Position numbers and translations under genes: made by a program
DNA from: an uncultured Bacteroidia bacterium
GTDB taxonomy: Bacteria > Bacteroidota > Bacteroidia > Bacteroidales > ML635J-15
DNA length: 64,000 nt
Direction of reading: 5' to 3'
Assembly (NCBI GenBank): GCA_902776565.1
Contig: CACYQN010000003.1
Coordinates: forward strand, 1 to 64,000
Notes under the pieces: model-generated
Seen by the model: the letters and a program-made list of their open reading frames with translations, nothing else
Told to the model about the DNA's origin: nothing
Database searches by the model: none
In this document: positions 1 to 9,175 of the stretch, in pieces
Position numbering within the stretch: position 1 is the stretch's first letter
How the letters are laid out: each line of letters starts with the position of its first letter

Positions 1-150
1 AACAATAAATATAATCTGCTTGTTACACTCTAAAAATTAGTGTAAATCATCGTTTTGAAAACCGATTGTAAGTATCTGATTTTTTGTATGTTGAACAATG
101 GATTGTGAGTAAAATGTAAACGGAAAACATTCCACAGGGGAAAAATGAAT

Positions 151-158
151 TACTTTTG
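151..158 (+). promoter_or_regulatory. Bacteroidetes -7 box (TACTTTTG) for the first TonB receptor operon
   Basis: Exact match to TAnnTTTG, 24 nt before the start codon at 182. No clear -33 TTTG was picked out. It probably drives the receptor and the T9SS protein gene that follows 12 bp after it. Confidence 0.6.
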
Positions 159-181
159 CAACTTGTTAAAAGGCAAACTAT

Positions 182-2569
182 ATGATAAAGCGTTTATTAT
201 CAAGCACATTTGCTATTATCGCATGTATTCTTATATGTGCAGAAGGATTTTCGCAGTCGGCAAAACTGAAAGGTAGAGTTTCCGATGCAGCCACAAAGGA
301 AGGTCTTTTTGGCGTAAATGTAATGGTGGCAAGCGAAAGCGTCAAGACCGGAACCAGTACCGATTTCGACGGGAACTACGAAATCGCACTTCCAAATGGC
401 TCCTACAAGGTAAAATACAACTATATCGGCTACGCAAACCAAAACTATACGATTACAATTGCAGGAAAGGACATCGTACAGGATGTTGCACTTGCGCAGG
501 ATGCTGAAATCATCGACGAGGTTGTTGTTACTGGTGGCAAGTACGAGCAGAAACTGCAGGACATCACCGTTTCAATGGAAGTGCTGAAGCCTCAGATGAT
601 AGAAAACAAGAATACCTATAATATAGAATCGTCGCTCAACAAGGTTCCGGGCGTCGATGTCAACAACCACCAGCCGAGTATCCGTTCCTGCACGGGCTGG
701 AGCTACGGCGCAGGCAGCCGCGTGATGATTCTGGTGGACGAAATGCCGCTTATGTCGGCCGACATCGCCGATGCAAAGTGGAACTATATCCCCACCGAGA
801 ACATTTCGCAGGTCGAGGTGCTGAAAGGTGCTTCGTCGGCTCTGTTCGGCTCGCAGGCTCTGGGCGGCGTTATCAACATCCGTACTGCTTATCCTACATC
901 GGAACCGATGACAAAGATAAATGCTTTCTTCGGCGTGTACGGCAATCCACCCGATGACCGTTTCAAGTGGTGGGGCAAGGAACAGAATCCCGCTTATATG
1001 GGCGCAAGTTTCCTGCATAGCCAGCAGTTTGGCAACTTCGACTTTGTGCTCGGCGGAAACTTCTACAAGAACGAGGGCTTCCGTAACACCGAATACGAAC
1101 GCCGTGCCCGACTGAACACCAACCTCCGCTACCGCTTCAAGAAGGTTGACGGCCTTTCGATTGGCGTAAATGCCAACTACATGCTAAACCAGATTAGCGA
1201 CTTCTTCATGTGGAATTCGGACACAACTCCGTATGTTTCAAACACTATGTTTGGCGGTTCGTCGGCTCCTACTCAGGGCTACAGGGTGAATGTTGACCCG
1301 TTTGTGCAGTACATCTGCCCGAAAAACGAGGACAGGCACAGTCTTCGCACAAGATTCTTCCGCACATTGAACGAAATCTCCAACGATACAATGAAAAACA
1401 GTCTGGGCGATGTTTGGTACGCAGAGTATCAGTACCAGAAGTCGTTGGAACACTGGAAGATTTCGGCAGGTGCTGTAGAAAATTATCAGGTTGTAATATC
1501 AAATATGTTCAACAACCACTATAGCAACGAGGTTGCAGCGTATGTTCAGGGCGATGCCCGTTATGGCAGGCTGAAGTTCTCGCTCGGCGTACGCTTCGAG
1601 TATTTCAAGGTCGATACATCAATGACCAAGACAGAACTGAGGTTCGGCAAGGATACCATTAACATCCCGATAAAGCCCGTTGCGCGACTTGGTGTCAACT
1701 ATCAGGTTGCCGAGGCTACCTTCCTGCGTGCTTCGTTCGGACAAGGCTACAGGTTCCCTGCCGTTTCAGAGAAATTCATTTCGATGGCATTGGGTGCTGT
1801 AAAGGTTTTCCCGAACAACAACCTTAATCCCGAAACAAGCTGGAGCGTAGAAGTGGGTGCAAAGCAGGGCTACAAGTTTGGCAAGTGGAAAGGCTTTGCC
1901 GATGCGGCGGTGTATTTCCAGCGTCAGTACAATATGATGGAATTTGGCTTTGTCGTACTCAATTCGCTTACTGGCGAACCGTACGAGCTTGGTCAGGTTG
2001 GCGACCCCGAGATGGGATTCCAGTGCGCAAATGTTGGAAACGCCGACATCTTTGGTGTTGACCTTTCGGGCATAATTACAGGTCCGCTTGGCAACTGGGG
2101 CGAACTTAATGCAATGGTGGGCTACACCTACAACAACCCCAAGTACATCTCCGACGACATCGACCCGTCAACCTCGACCGACGATAAAACCTTGAAATAC
2201 AGATATAAGCATTCTGTAAAAGCCGATGTAAGCCTTACTGCAAAATGGTTTGAAGTCGGTTTCGACCTCGTATGGAAGAGCAAGGTAAAGAATGTTGACC
2301 GTCTGTTCTGCGACGAGCGTCCTGAAGATGAGATTATCGGCGACTATGTAGTCCTTAGCGGATTGGTGCTTCCCGGATATTGGGATTACCGCATTAGAAC
2401 AGCTGGACAGAATTTCTGGAATATCGACTTTTATGTAGGTGCAAAGCTCTACAAGGAAACAAAACTGTCATTCCACATAAAGAATCTTTTGAATCAAGCA
2501 TATTGCGGTCGTCCGGGCGACATTTGCGCTCCACGCCGCTTTGAAATATCAATATCATCAAAATTTTAA
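182..2569 (+). CDS. TonB-dependent outer-membrane receptor with carboxypeptidase-regulatory-like N-terminal domain
   Basis: Outer-membrane TonB-dependent transporter of 795 aa. A signal peptide (about residues 1-25) is followed by a carboxypeptidase D regulatory-like beta-sandwich (about 28-105), a plug domain (about 115-235, with 'SSALFGSQALGGVINI', typical of plugs) and a 22-strand-type barrel ending in an aromatic residue (SKF). The family imports large nutrients such as haem, cobalamin, chelates, glycans or peptides; the substrate cannot be read from the sequence. The next gene, a T9SS surface protein with PKD domains, starts 12 bp downstream, so the two are probably co-transcribed. Two further paralogues of that neighbour follow, which suggests a surface capture/import locus (inference). 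No SusD-like partner is present, which argues against a classical glycan-utilisation locus. Confidence 0.9.
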   Translation: MIKRLLSSTFAIIACILICAEGFSQSAKLKGRVSDAATKEGLFGVNVMVASESVKTGTSTDFDGNYEIALPNGSYKVKYNYIGYANQNYTITIAGKDIVQDVALAQDAEIIDEVVVTGGKYEQKLQDITVSMEVLKPQMIENKNTYNIESSLNKVPGVDVNNHQPSIRSCTGWSYGAGSRVMILVDEMPLMSADIADAKWNYIPTENISQVEVLKGASSALFGSQALGGVINIRTAYPTSEPMTKINAFFGVYGNPPDDRFKWWGKEQNPAYMGASFLHSQQFGNFDFVLGGNFYKNEGFRNTEYERRARLNTNLRYRFKKVDGLSIGVNANYMLNQISDFFMWNSDTTPYVSNTMFGGSSAPTQGYRVNVDPFVQYICPKNEDRHSLRTRFFRTLNEISNDTMKNSLGDVWYAEYQYQKSLEHWKISAGAVENYQVVISNMFNNHYSNEVAAYVQGDARYGRLKFSLGVRFEYFKVDTSMTKTELRFGKDTINIPIKPVARLGVNYQVAEATFLRASFGQGYRFPAVSEKFISMALGAVKVFPNNNLNPETSWSVEVGAKQGYKFGKWKGFADAAVYFQRQYNMMEFGFVVLNSLTGEPYELGQVGDPEMGFQCANVGNADIFGVDLSGIITGPLGNWGELNAMVGYTYNNPKYISDDIDPSTSTDDKTLKYRYKHSVKADVSLTAKWFEVGFDLVWKSKVKNVDRLFCDERPEDEIIGDYVVLSGLVLPGYWDYRIRTAGQNFWNIDFYVGAKLYKETKLSFHIKNLLNQAYCGRPGDICAPRRFEISISSKF

Positions 2570-2581
2570 ACAGTTAAGGAA

Positions 2582-3871
2582 ATGAAGAAGATTTTATCAG
2601 TACTTTTATTTGCAGTTTTGGCATTTGTTGCCAATGCACAATTTGATGGTGCCGCTGGACCTTTGGTTGTATGTGGCGAAGGAGAATCTTGTCCACCGGA
2701 TGAACAAGGTCATTTTTCAAGCGGTATAGTTCCTTACGCTCCTGATGTAAACAGTGAATATTTCCCTGTAATTAGGGCTTGCGAACCCGTGGATGTGTGC
2801 ATCACCATGCATTGTCCAGCATCAATAAATCTTTCTGCTGTAGGTTTGGGAAATGGAAACATTAATTTGCGTGGTATTGAAGTTAAAGGTTTCGGCGGAC
2901 TTCCCAATGGAGTTACCTATTGCCTGTCAAATGCCAATTGGGTTCCGGATGGCTACTATACAATACACCTTACAGGAACTCCAGAGCAAGCAGGAACATA
3001 TCAGCTGAAACTTAGTGCTGTATTGCAGGGTTCTGTTTTGTCTGTAAATACCGACACATTCTTCCCCAACGGTATGGATGCAATTCAGGTTACAGTTCAA
3101 GAAGCTACGCCTCTCGTAGCAGGATTTACTGCCGATGCAACCGAAATTACCGCAGGTACGGCAGTAAATTTCACAAATACATCGACTGGCTATCAGGCAA
3201 CTCGCACATGGACTTTCGAAGGTGGAAATCCCGCAACATCTACTGAAGAAAATCCTCGTGTAATGTACTCAACTCCCGGCACATATCAGGTTTCGCTGAC
3301 AGTTTCTAATCCTTGTGGAGATAACACCAAGACTGAAACATCATACATTACCGTTACCGAGCCACAGCAAGGCGAAGCACCAGTTGCCGACTTCTCGTAT
3401 GTCGTTTCAAAGCAGGAAGAAGGTTTCTCGGTACAGTTCAACGACTTAAGTACAAATTTGCCAGAATCGTGGAGCTGGACTTTTGCAAACGGAACACCTG
3501 AATCTTCAACAGAACAGAACCCAGTGGTAGCATTCGCCGAAGAAGGTGAATACCTAATTTCGCTTGTCGCAGAAAACCAATATGGCCGCGACTCTGTTGC
3601 CCGCACAATAAATGTCGTAGGCATCAACGACTACAATGTCGATGATATGGTAAGCATTTACCCGAACCCAACAAGCAGCATATTGAATGTAGAAGCAGAA
3701 AATTTAATTTCGGTAACAATACTTGATATGTCGGGCAGAATTATTTACTTTGCAAACGAAAGTTGCTCGGCAACAAGTATCGACCTCAGCGGTTTCGCCA
3801 ATGCCGAATATATGGTAAAGGTGGAAACCAAAGAAGGAAGTTCTTTGAAACGAATTATAAAAACGAGATAA
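2582..3871 (+). CDS. T9SS-secreted surface protein with novel Cys module and two PKD domains
   Basis: 429 aa. Signal peptide about 1-19, then a module of about 150 residues (20-172) with an early CxxxxxC pair and a 'VDVCITMHCP' motif, then two PKD domains (about 175-260 and 268-347; 'TRTWTFEGG' and 'SWSWTFANG' strands), then a T9SS type A sorting domain (about 355-429) with 'SIYPNPTSS'. The sorting domain means export across the outer membrane and anchoring or release at the surface. The N-terminal module recurs in the next two genes and matches no family I recognise. It lies 12 bp after the TonB receptor, probably in its operon. Function unknown; ligand binding for the receptor is a reasonable guess. 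Confidence 0.8.
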   Translation: MKKILSVLLFAVLAFVANAQFDGAAGPLVVCGEGESCPPDEQGHFSSGIVPYAPDVNSEYFPVIRACEPVDVCITMHCPASINLSAVGLGNGNINLRGIEVKGFGGLPNGVTYCLSNANWVPDGYYTIHLTGTPEQAGTYQLKLSAVLQGSVLSVNTDTFFPNGMDAIQVTVQEATPLVAGFTADATEITAGTAVNFTNTSTGYQATRTWTFEGGNPATSTEENPRVMYSTPGTYQVSLTVSNPCGDNTKTETSYITVTEPQQGEAPVADFSYVVSKQEEGFSVQFNDLSTNLPESWSWTFANGTPESSTEQNPVVAFAEEGEYLISLVAENQYGRDSVARTINVVGINDYNVDDMVSIYPNPTSSILNVEAENLISVTILDMSGRIIYFANESCSATSIDLSGFANAEYMVKVETKEGSSLKRIIKTR

Positions 3872-3916
3872 AAGCTAGGCTTGAAGGCAAAAAGGCTAAC
3901 AGGCTCACAGCCGTTT

Positions 3917-3943
3917 GTAAAGACGCAAAATTTTGCGTCTCAG
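3917..3943. repeat. Dispersed palindrome, copy 1 (centre GCAAAATTTTGC)
   Basis: Perfect 20-nt palindrome AGACGCAAAATTTTGCGTCT at 3921-3940 in the 170-nt gap between two T9SS genes. It shares the overall form GACG-variable centre-CGTC with copies at 10460, 41594 and 62508. As RNA or extruded DNA it would form a hairpin; it may act as a terminator-like or REP-like element. Confidence 0.7.
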
Positions 3944-4041
3944 AAACGGCAAAGCCTCAGAATAGGAGACATAGTACGGTCGCGGCGCGCCACGACACAA
4001 CATGAAACTTAGAAACTTATAAACTTTTAACACATATCGAT

Positions 4042-6012
4042 ATGAAAAAATTTTTACTTTCAATGATTGCAATTTTTGCAATGACAATTTGCGGATTCGC
4101 ACAAATGGAAGTTTGCTCCGATGCTTGTGCACCACACGCAAACGCAGCAGATTATTCAACAGGTGTAATACCTACCTATCCGACAACTTTCCCTGTTCTG
4201 GTTGTAGGACAAGAAGTTGACCAATGCGTAAGCATACAGATTCCTTCGGAGATAAACGGTGGTGCTATTAATTCGGCATTGAACAATGTAACAATAACCG
4301 TTAATTCAATTACAGCAAACGAACTTGTAAACCTTCCTGATGGTCTTACAGCTTGCATAAGCGAAAACCCAATGGCAGCAAATGGCACATACACTTTGCG
4401 TATCACAGGATCTCCGACACAGGAGGCTGTTGGAAATCACGAACTTAAGTTAAAGGCTAACATTGATGGAGAAAGTTCATCGTGGCTTGTATCAATGACA
4501 GTTGTAAATGGCTATTTAAATGGAATGGGCGCAGCCACAAACATTACCATTACCGTAGTTGAAGAAGGACAAGAAGCTGCTCCTATAGCAAATATTACTT
4601 CCGACCCAGCAACCTCAACAGGTGGTCTTACCGACTGGACACAGGCTATCCGTATTGCACAGGGCGAAACTGTTTCGTACACAAGTTCAAGTTCTAATAC
4701 AGACCATGTAGCATGGACATTCGAGGGCGGTTCTCCTGCGACTTCCACAGCAAACACTGCAACCGTTACTTACGCCAACACAGGTACATTTACAACTACC
4801 TTGGTTGCCTACAGCGAATCTGGAGAATTGAGAGACACCGCTACAGTAAGCGTTGTCGTTAGCGAAGCTCCTGTTGTTTTCAATGTAGATTTTGCAGCAG
4901 ACAACACTACAGTGCTTGTAGGACAGACTGTTAATTTCACCAATAATGTTACAGCAACCCAGAATGGTCAACCATACACAGGCGAAATTTTCTATAGCTG
5001 GAGCTTTGATGCAGATGGCGGAACAGCAGGTATGCTTGCAACCTCGTCGGAAGCAAATCCATCTTATTCATATACTACAGCAGGTGTATATTCTGTGAAA
5101 CTGGCTGTTGCAACTTCACAAATCGGTATATATATGACTGCCGACACTTTGGTAAAGCACGCTTACATCACAGTTCAGGAAGACGATTTGGCTGTTATTG
5201 CCGACTTCACAACAACTCCAGAAGCAACATCGTCTATACTTACTGGCGCTTCTGTCAATATCATGGTTGGAGAATCAATTGTTTACACAAGTGCTTGCAA
5301 TGAAAACACAACTAGCATTGAATGGACATTCCAAGGTGGTGACCCGGCAACTTCAACCGACGACCAAGTAACTGTTACTTATGCAGCAGCAGGCTCATAC
5401 ACAACTACACTTGTTGCACACGGCGAAGGAGGCAGACAAAGCACAAAGACCTTGAACGTTAATGTAAGCGAACCTACTGTTGAAGCAAGCTTCACAACCG
5501 ACCCTGCTTACACAAACTTGATTATCTACCAGATGCTTTCTGTTGAAACAGGAACAACCGTAACCTACACAAGCACTTGCAATTCATACACCGACCACAT
5601 TGCTTGGACATTCGAAGGTGGTGACCCAACAACTTCAACAGAAGATGTAGTTGCCGTAACCTACACAACTGCAGGAAGCTTCACAACAACACTCATCGCC
5701 TACAATACCGATGAATCACAAACCGATACTGTTACTCTTTCGGTGACAGTTACCGAATCGGGAGTTGCTGTCGACGAAAACGCTATCAGCGAAATCAGCG
5801 TTTATCCTAACCCGACAAGCTCAATCATCAACATTGCAGCAGAAGGTATGCAGAACATCACCATCATTGATATGGCTGGCCGTGTAGTAATGAGCAAGGA
5901 TGTAAACTCCAACTTCGAAACTATCAGCGCAGAAGGTTTTGCAAAGGCTAACTACATGGTTAGAATCACAACTGCCAATGGTGTTGTTGTAAAGAACATT
6001 GTTGTAGAATAA
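4042..6012 (+). CDS. T9SS-secreted surface protein with novel Cys module and four PKD-like domains
   Basis: 656 aa. Signal peptide about 1-20 (ends GFAQ); the N-terminal module (21-175) is a diverged version of that in the previous gene, with CSDACAP at its start. Four PKD-like domains follow (about 186-277, 282-375, 380-475, 478-565), each with a 'WTFEGG' or 'WSFDADGG' strand, then a T9SS sorting domain (about 580-656, 'VYPNPTSS'). The last about 80 codons are almost identical to those of the next gene, showing recent duplication or gene conversion. It is separated from the previous gene by 170 nt that holds a palindrome, so it may have its own transcript. Surface location is well supported; molecular role unknown. 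Confidence 0.8.
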   Translation: MKKFLLSMIAIFAMTICGFAQMEVCSDACAPHANAADYSTGVIPTYPTTFPVLVVGQEVDQCVSIQIPSEINGGAINSALNNVTITVNSITANELVNLPDGLTACISENPMAANGTYTLRITGSPTQEAVGNHELKLKANIDGESSSWLVSMTVVNGYLNGMGAATNITITVVEEGQEAAPIANITSDPATSTGGLTDWTQAIRIAQGETVSYTSSSSNTDHVAWTFEGGSPATSTANTATVTYANTGTFTTTLVAYSESGELRDTATVSVVVSEAPVVFNVDFAADNTTVLVGQTVNFTNNVTATQNGQPYTGEIFYSWSFDADGGTAGMLATSSEANPSYSYTTAGVYSVKLAVATSQIGIYMTADTLVKHAYITVQEDDLAVIADFTTTPEATSSILTGASVNIMVGESIVYTSACNENTTSIEWTFQGGDPATSTDDQVTVTYAAAGSYTTTLVAHGEGGRQSTKTLNVNVSEPTVEASFTTDPAYTNLIIYQMLSVETGTTVTYTSTCNSYTDHIAWTFEGGDPTTSTEDVVAVTYTTAGSFTTTLIAYNTDESQTDTVTLSVTVTESGVAVDENAISEISVYPNPTSSIINIAAEGMQNITIIDMAGRVVMSKDVNSNFETISAEGFAKANYMVRITTANGVVVKNIVVE

Positions 6013-6032
6013 ATTAGTACTATTGTTTATTT

Positions 6033-6068
6033 AATGGTGTGGAGCGGTTGCTTCACACCATTTTTTTT
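6033..6068 (+). terminator. Rho-independent terminator after the second T9SS gene
   Basis: 9-bp stem AATGGTGTG / CACACCATT (6033-6041 and 6054-6062) followed by a run of T. It lies 20 nt after the stop codon at 6012. Confidence 0.8.
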
Positions 6069-6101
6069 GTAAAAATCGTTCACACACACAAAAATATTCT
6101 T

Positions 6102-6109
6102 TACATTTG
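6102..6109 (+). promoter_or_regulatory. -7 box (TACATTTG) for the third T9SS gene
   Basis: Exact TAnnTTTG, 37 nt before the start at 6146 and downstream of a terminator, so this gene is its own transcription unit. Confidence 0.6.
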
Positions 6110-6145
6110 CTGAAATTTGTTGATGTTTAATTAAAGCTTACTGAT

Positions 6146-8275
6146 ATGAAAAGATTTTTACTTTCAGCAATTGCAATCTTTGCAATAAGTTTGTGCAGTT
6201 TCGCACAGAGCATCGTGTGTACCGACAATGCTTGCACACCAATTACCGACCAGACATTCAGCAATACGAGTGTTCCGTACTACTGCCCGCAGTCGCTTAC
6301 ATTCGAACAGGGACAAGCCGTTGATGTTTGCATTACAATCATGTGTCCGGAAACGACTAATGTAACAGCTTACGGACTTCCCGCTACGGCACAAATCCAA
6401 AGCCTTACAATAACTGGCTTTTCCAATTTGCCCGAAGGTCTGTCATACTGCGTAAGCCGTGTGGACTTAGACCCGACCACCAATGTTTATGCAACCATCC
6501 ATATTACCGGTACAGCACCATCGGAAAACGGTGACTTCGACCTCGAATTGTCGGGTGTTTTTACAGGAACGGCAAGCGCAATGGGAATGAGTATGCCATT
6601 GACAAACCAGTCTATTTCCTTTGCAACAGGCATCGTGCTGACTATAGGAGAAGGAACAGATGTTCCAGAACCATCGGAAATTGTATGCGACGACCCCTGC
6701 CCTGCCGTAACAAACCAGCCAATGAGCCAGACAACAATCCCATACTATGCCCCCGAAGAGCTTAACTACAATGTGAACGAAGCCGTTGATGTTTGCATCA
6801 CCATCCAATGCCCGGCAAATACCAATGTCGAATATATGGGTATGCAGGCTGCTGCAACAATTACAAGCTTGACAATCACAGGTTTTGCCAACTTACCAGA
6901 AGGACTTTCATACTGCGTAAGCCGTACCGAGATGGACCCGACAACTAACAATTTCGCAACACTGCATCTTACAGGAACACCAACCACGGCTGGCGAATAC
7001 AACCTTAACCTTTCGTGCAATGTAACAGGAACAGCAAATGTTTTTGGAAGTGATATGCCCCTTAACAATCAAGCAATAACATTCCCGACTGGCATCGTTG
7101 TAACAATCGATGAAGAAACTTCAGAATTTATTGAGGCTCATTTCACCGCTAATCCCGAAATACATGACAACTACGGAGATATGGGGTTCGTTTCAATCTA
7201 TCAAGGCGAATCCATTACATTCACTAATGCCAGTACAAATGCCCATCATATAGTTTGGACATTTACAGGTGGTGATATTGAAACCTCTACAGAAAATGTA
7301 GTAACAGTGACTTACGCAGAAGTTGGTTCTTTTTCTACAACTCTTACTGCATACAATGCTGATGAATCAGAAAGTAGCACTAAGACCGTAACCATTGGAG
7401 TAACACCACAGCCACAAAATGAAGTTGTTGCCAATTTCACAACCAATCCCGAAGCAACCCAACTGCTCGGCGGCTCAGCTATCTACATTACAATTGGCGA
7501 AACAATTACCTATACCAACACAAGCGAAAACGCAACTAGCATAGCATGGACTTTCGAAGGCGGAAATCCAAGTACATCCGAAAATAACACAGTAGAAGTA
7601 ACCTATTGGTCAGCAGGAAACTACACAACTACACTTACTGCATACGGAGAAAACAACACAGAAAGTACAAAGACTGTTGGTGTGAATGTAAGTGCTGTTC
7701 CTACTCCTGTTTTCAATGTTGATTTCACTGCCGATGTAACCACAATAGAAACTGGCGAAACCGTACATTTTACTAACAATACAACTGTAACATTGAACGA
7801 TGAACCATATACTGGCACAGTACACTATCAGTGGGTATTCAACGCCAACTATCTTTTAAGGTCAGATGCAACATCAACCGAAGAAAATCCTTCATACACA
7901 TACGAAACAGCAGGCGTGTATACTGTAGCTCTTGCCGCATCAGATGAGGAGATAATTATAGCTGAAATTGGTGGCGGCTGGTATCCTGTCAAAATAAAGG
8001 AAGATTATATTATCGTCACCGACCCAGTTTCCGTTGACGAAAATGCAATCAGCGAAATCAATGTTTATCCTAACCCGACAAGTTCTGTCATCAACATCTC
8101 TGCCGAAGGTATGCAGAACATCACTATCATCGATATGACTGGTCGCGTAGTAATGAGCAAGGATGTAAACTCCAACTTCGAAACTATCAGCGCAGAAGGT
8201 TTTGCAAAGGCTAACTATATGGTTAGAATCGCAACTGCCGATGGTGTGGTTGTAAAGAACATAGTTGTTGAATAA
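6146..8275 (+). CDS. T9SS-secreted surface protein with duplicated Cys module and three PKD-like domains
   Basis: 709 aa. Signal peptide about 1-21; then two tandem copies of the N-terminal module seen in the two upstream genes (about 22-170 and 177-335), recognisable by 'VDVCITI.CP', 'LTITGF.NLPEGLSYCVSR' and 'MPL.NQ'. Three PKD-like domains follow (about 337-425, 430-520, 525-630), then a T9SS sorting domain (about 635-709). The internal doubling shows that the N-terminal module is an independent folding unit. The sorting domain is nearly identical to that of the preceding gene. It has its own promoter box and terminator. The product should be displayed on the cell surface; the ligand is unknown. 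Confidence 0.8.
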   Translation: MKRFLLSAIAIFAISLCSFAQSIVCTDNACTPITDQTFSNTSVPYYCPQSLTFEQGQAVDVCITIMCPETTNVTAYGLPATAQIQSLTITGFSNLPEGLSYCVSRVDLDPTTNVYATIHITGTAPSENGDFDLELSGVFTGTASAMGMSMPLTNQSISFATGIVLTIGEGTDVPEPSEIVCDDPCPAVTNQPMSQTTIPYYAPEELNYNVNEAVDVCITIQCPANTNVEYMGMQAAATITSLTITGFANLPEGLSYCVSRTEMDPTTNNFATLHLTGTPTTAGEYNLNLSCNVTGTANVFGSDMPLNNQAITFPTGIVVTIDEETSEFIEAHFTANPEIHDNYGDMGFVSIYQGESITFTNASTNAHHIVWTFTGGDIETSTENVVTVTYAEVGSFSTTLTAYNADESESSTKTVTIGVTPQPQNEVVANFTTNPEATQLLGGSAIYITIGETITYTNTSENATSIAWTFEGGNPSTSENNTVEVTYWSAGNYTTTLTAYGENNTESTKTVGVNVSAVPTPVFNVDFTADVTTIETGETVHFTNNTTVTLNDEPYTGTVHYQWVFNANYLLRSDATSTEENPSYTYETAGVYTVALAASDEEIIIAEIGGGWYPVKIKEDYIIVTDPVSVDENAISEINVYPNPTSSVINISAEGMQNITIIDMTGRVVMSKDVNSNFETISAEGFAKANYMVRIATADGVVVKNIVVE

Positions 8276-8294
8276 CTTATTGTCATAGTTTATT

Positions 8295-8327
8295 AAAGGC
8301 GAGAGTATAATGCTTTCGCCTTTTTTT
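8295..8327 (+). terminator. Rho-independent terminator closing the T9SS trio
   Basis: Stem AAAGGCGA / TCGCCTTT (8295-8302 and 8316-8323) followed by T7, 20 nt after the stop codon. Confidence 0.85.
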
Positions 8328-8349
8328 GTTATGCAAACGATTTATGTTG

Positions 8350-8357
8350 TATTTTTG
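8350..8357 (+). promoter_or_regulatory. -7 box (TATTTTTG) for the nucleotidyltransferase
   Basis: Exact TAnnTTTG between the terminator and the start at 8379. It argues against an upstream in-frame ATG at 8310, which lies before the box. Confidence 0.65.
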
Positions 8358-8378
8358 AGGCAAGAATTTGACTGTAAA

Positions 8379-9170
8379 ATGGAAACTACAAACAATTATA
8401 TGCAATCGGCTATTCTTCGGCATCTGGAAGATATTGAAAAACAATACGATGTAAGAATACTACTGGCCGTTGAATCGGGAAGCAGGGCTAGAGGTCTTAA
8501 TTCCAACGAAAGCGACTGGGATTTGCGGTTCGTCTATGTAAACAAACTCGACTGGTACCTTAGGGTGAACGAAGACCGCGATGTGATAGAAGAAATGTAC
8601 GACGACAATGTTGACCTTGTTGGATGGGAATTGCGCAAGACACTACGTCTGTTCCAAAAGTCTAACCCTTCGCTGATGGAATGGCTTCATTCTCCAGTAA
8701 TATATCGCGCCGACGAGGTTTTCCTATCACGGATGCTGGGTTTAGAAACCGTTTATTTCAACCCCATCAAAACAATGTACCACTACGAAAGCCTTTATAT
8801 AAAGCACGACAAACGCTATCTTCAAGACTCTGCAAATCCGCTGAAGCGCTTTCTGCATTATCTGCGGGGAATATTGTCTTGCCGGTGGATAGAAAAGTTT
8901 AATACTATGCCCCCGATGCTTTTTAGCGAATTAGTGCAAGGCACTGTAGATGATGATTTTATACTCAAAGAAATTGACAAGTTAATTAACTTGAAAAAGC
9001 AAAGCAAGGGAAATGATAATCTTGAGGTAAATGCAAATCTAGTGGATTATGCACGTAATTTGGCAGAACATTTTGAACGAAACATTTCAAATTTCCGTCC
9101 CGACATGAACCACACCGGCAATGCAACGAACTTGGATGCACTGCTACAGGAAATGATATTGCACAAATAA
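8379..9170 (+). CDS. Nucleotidyltransferase of the RlaP/YcgL (DNA polymerase beta) superfamily
   Basis: 263 aa from ATG at 8379, a start chosen because of the promoter box just upstream. The region 'VESGSRARGLNSNESDWDLR' is the GS...D.D nucleotidyltransferase signature of the PF10127-type family, with the two metal-binding aspartates in SDWD. The family is predicted to transfer nucleotides and is sometimes associated with RNA ligases; the physiological substrate is unknown. It ends 5 nt from the convergent aspartokinase gene. Confidence 0.8.
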   Translation: METTNNYMQSAILRHLEDIEKQYDVRILLAVESGSRARGLNSNESDWDLRFVYVNKLDWYLRVNEDRDVIEEMYDDNVDLVGWELRKTLRLFQKSNPSLMEWLHSPVIYRADEVFLSRMLGLETVYFNPIKTMYHYESLYIKHDKRYLQDSANPLKRFLHYLRGILSCRWIEKFNTMPPMLFSELVQGTVDDDFILKEIDKLINLKKQSKGNDNLEVNANLVDYARNLAEHFERNISNFRPDMNHTGNATNLDALLQEMILHK

Positions 9171-9175
9171 CTCCC

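Noticed and set aside
182..8275. Polysaccharide utilisation locus (SusC/SusD)
   Set aside because: The receptor has no SusD-like partner, glycosidase or SusR/ECF regulator nearby; the neighbours are PKD/T9SS proteins.
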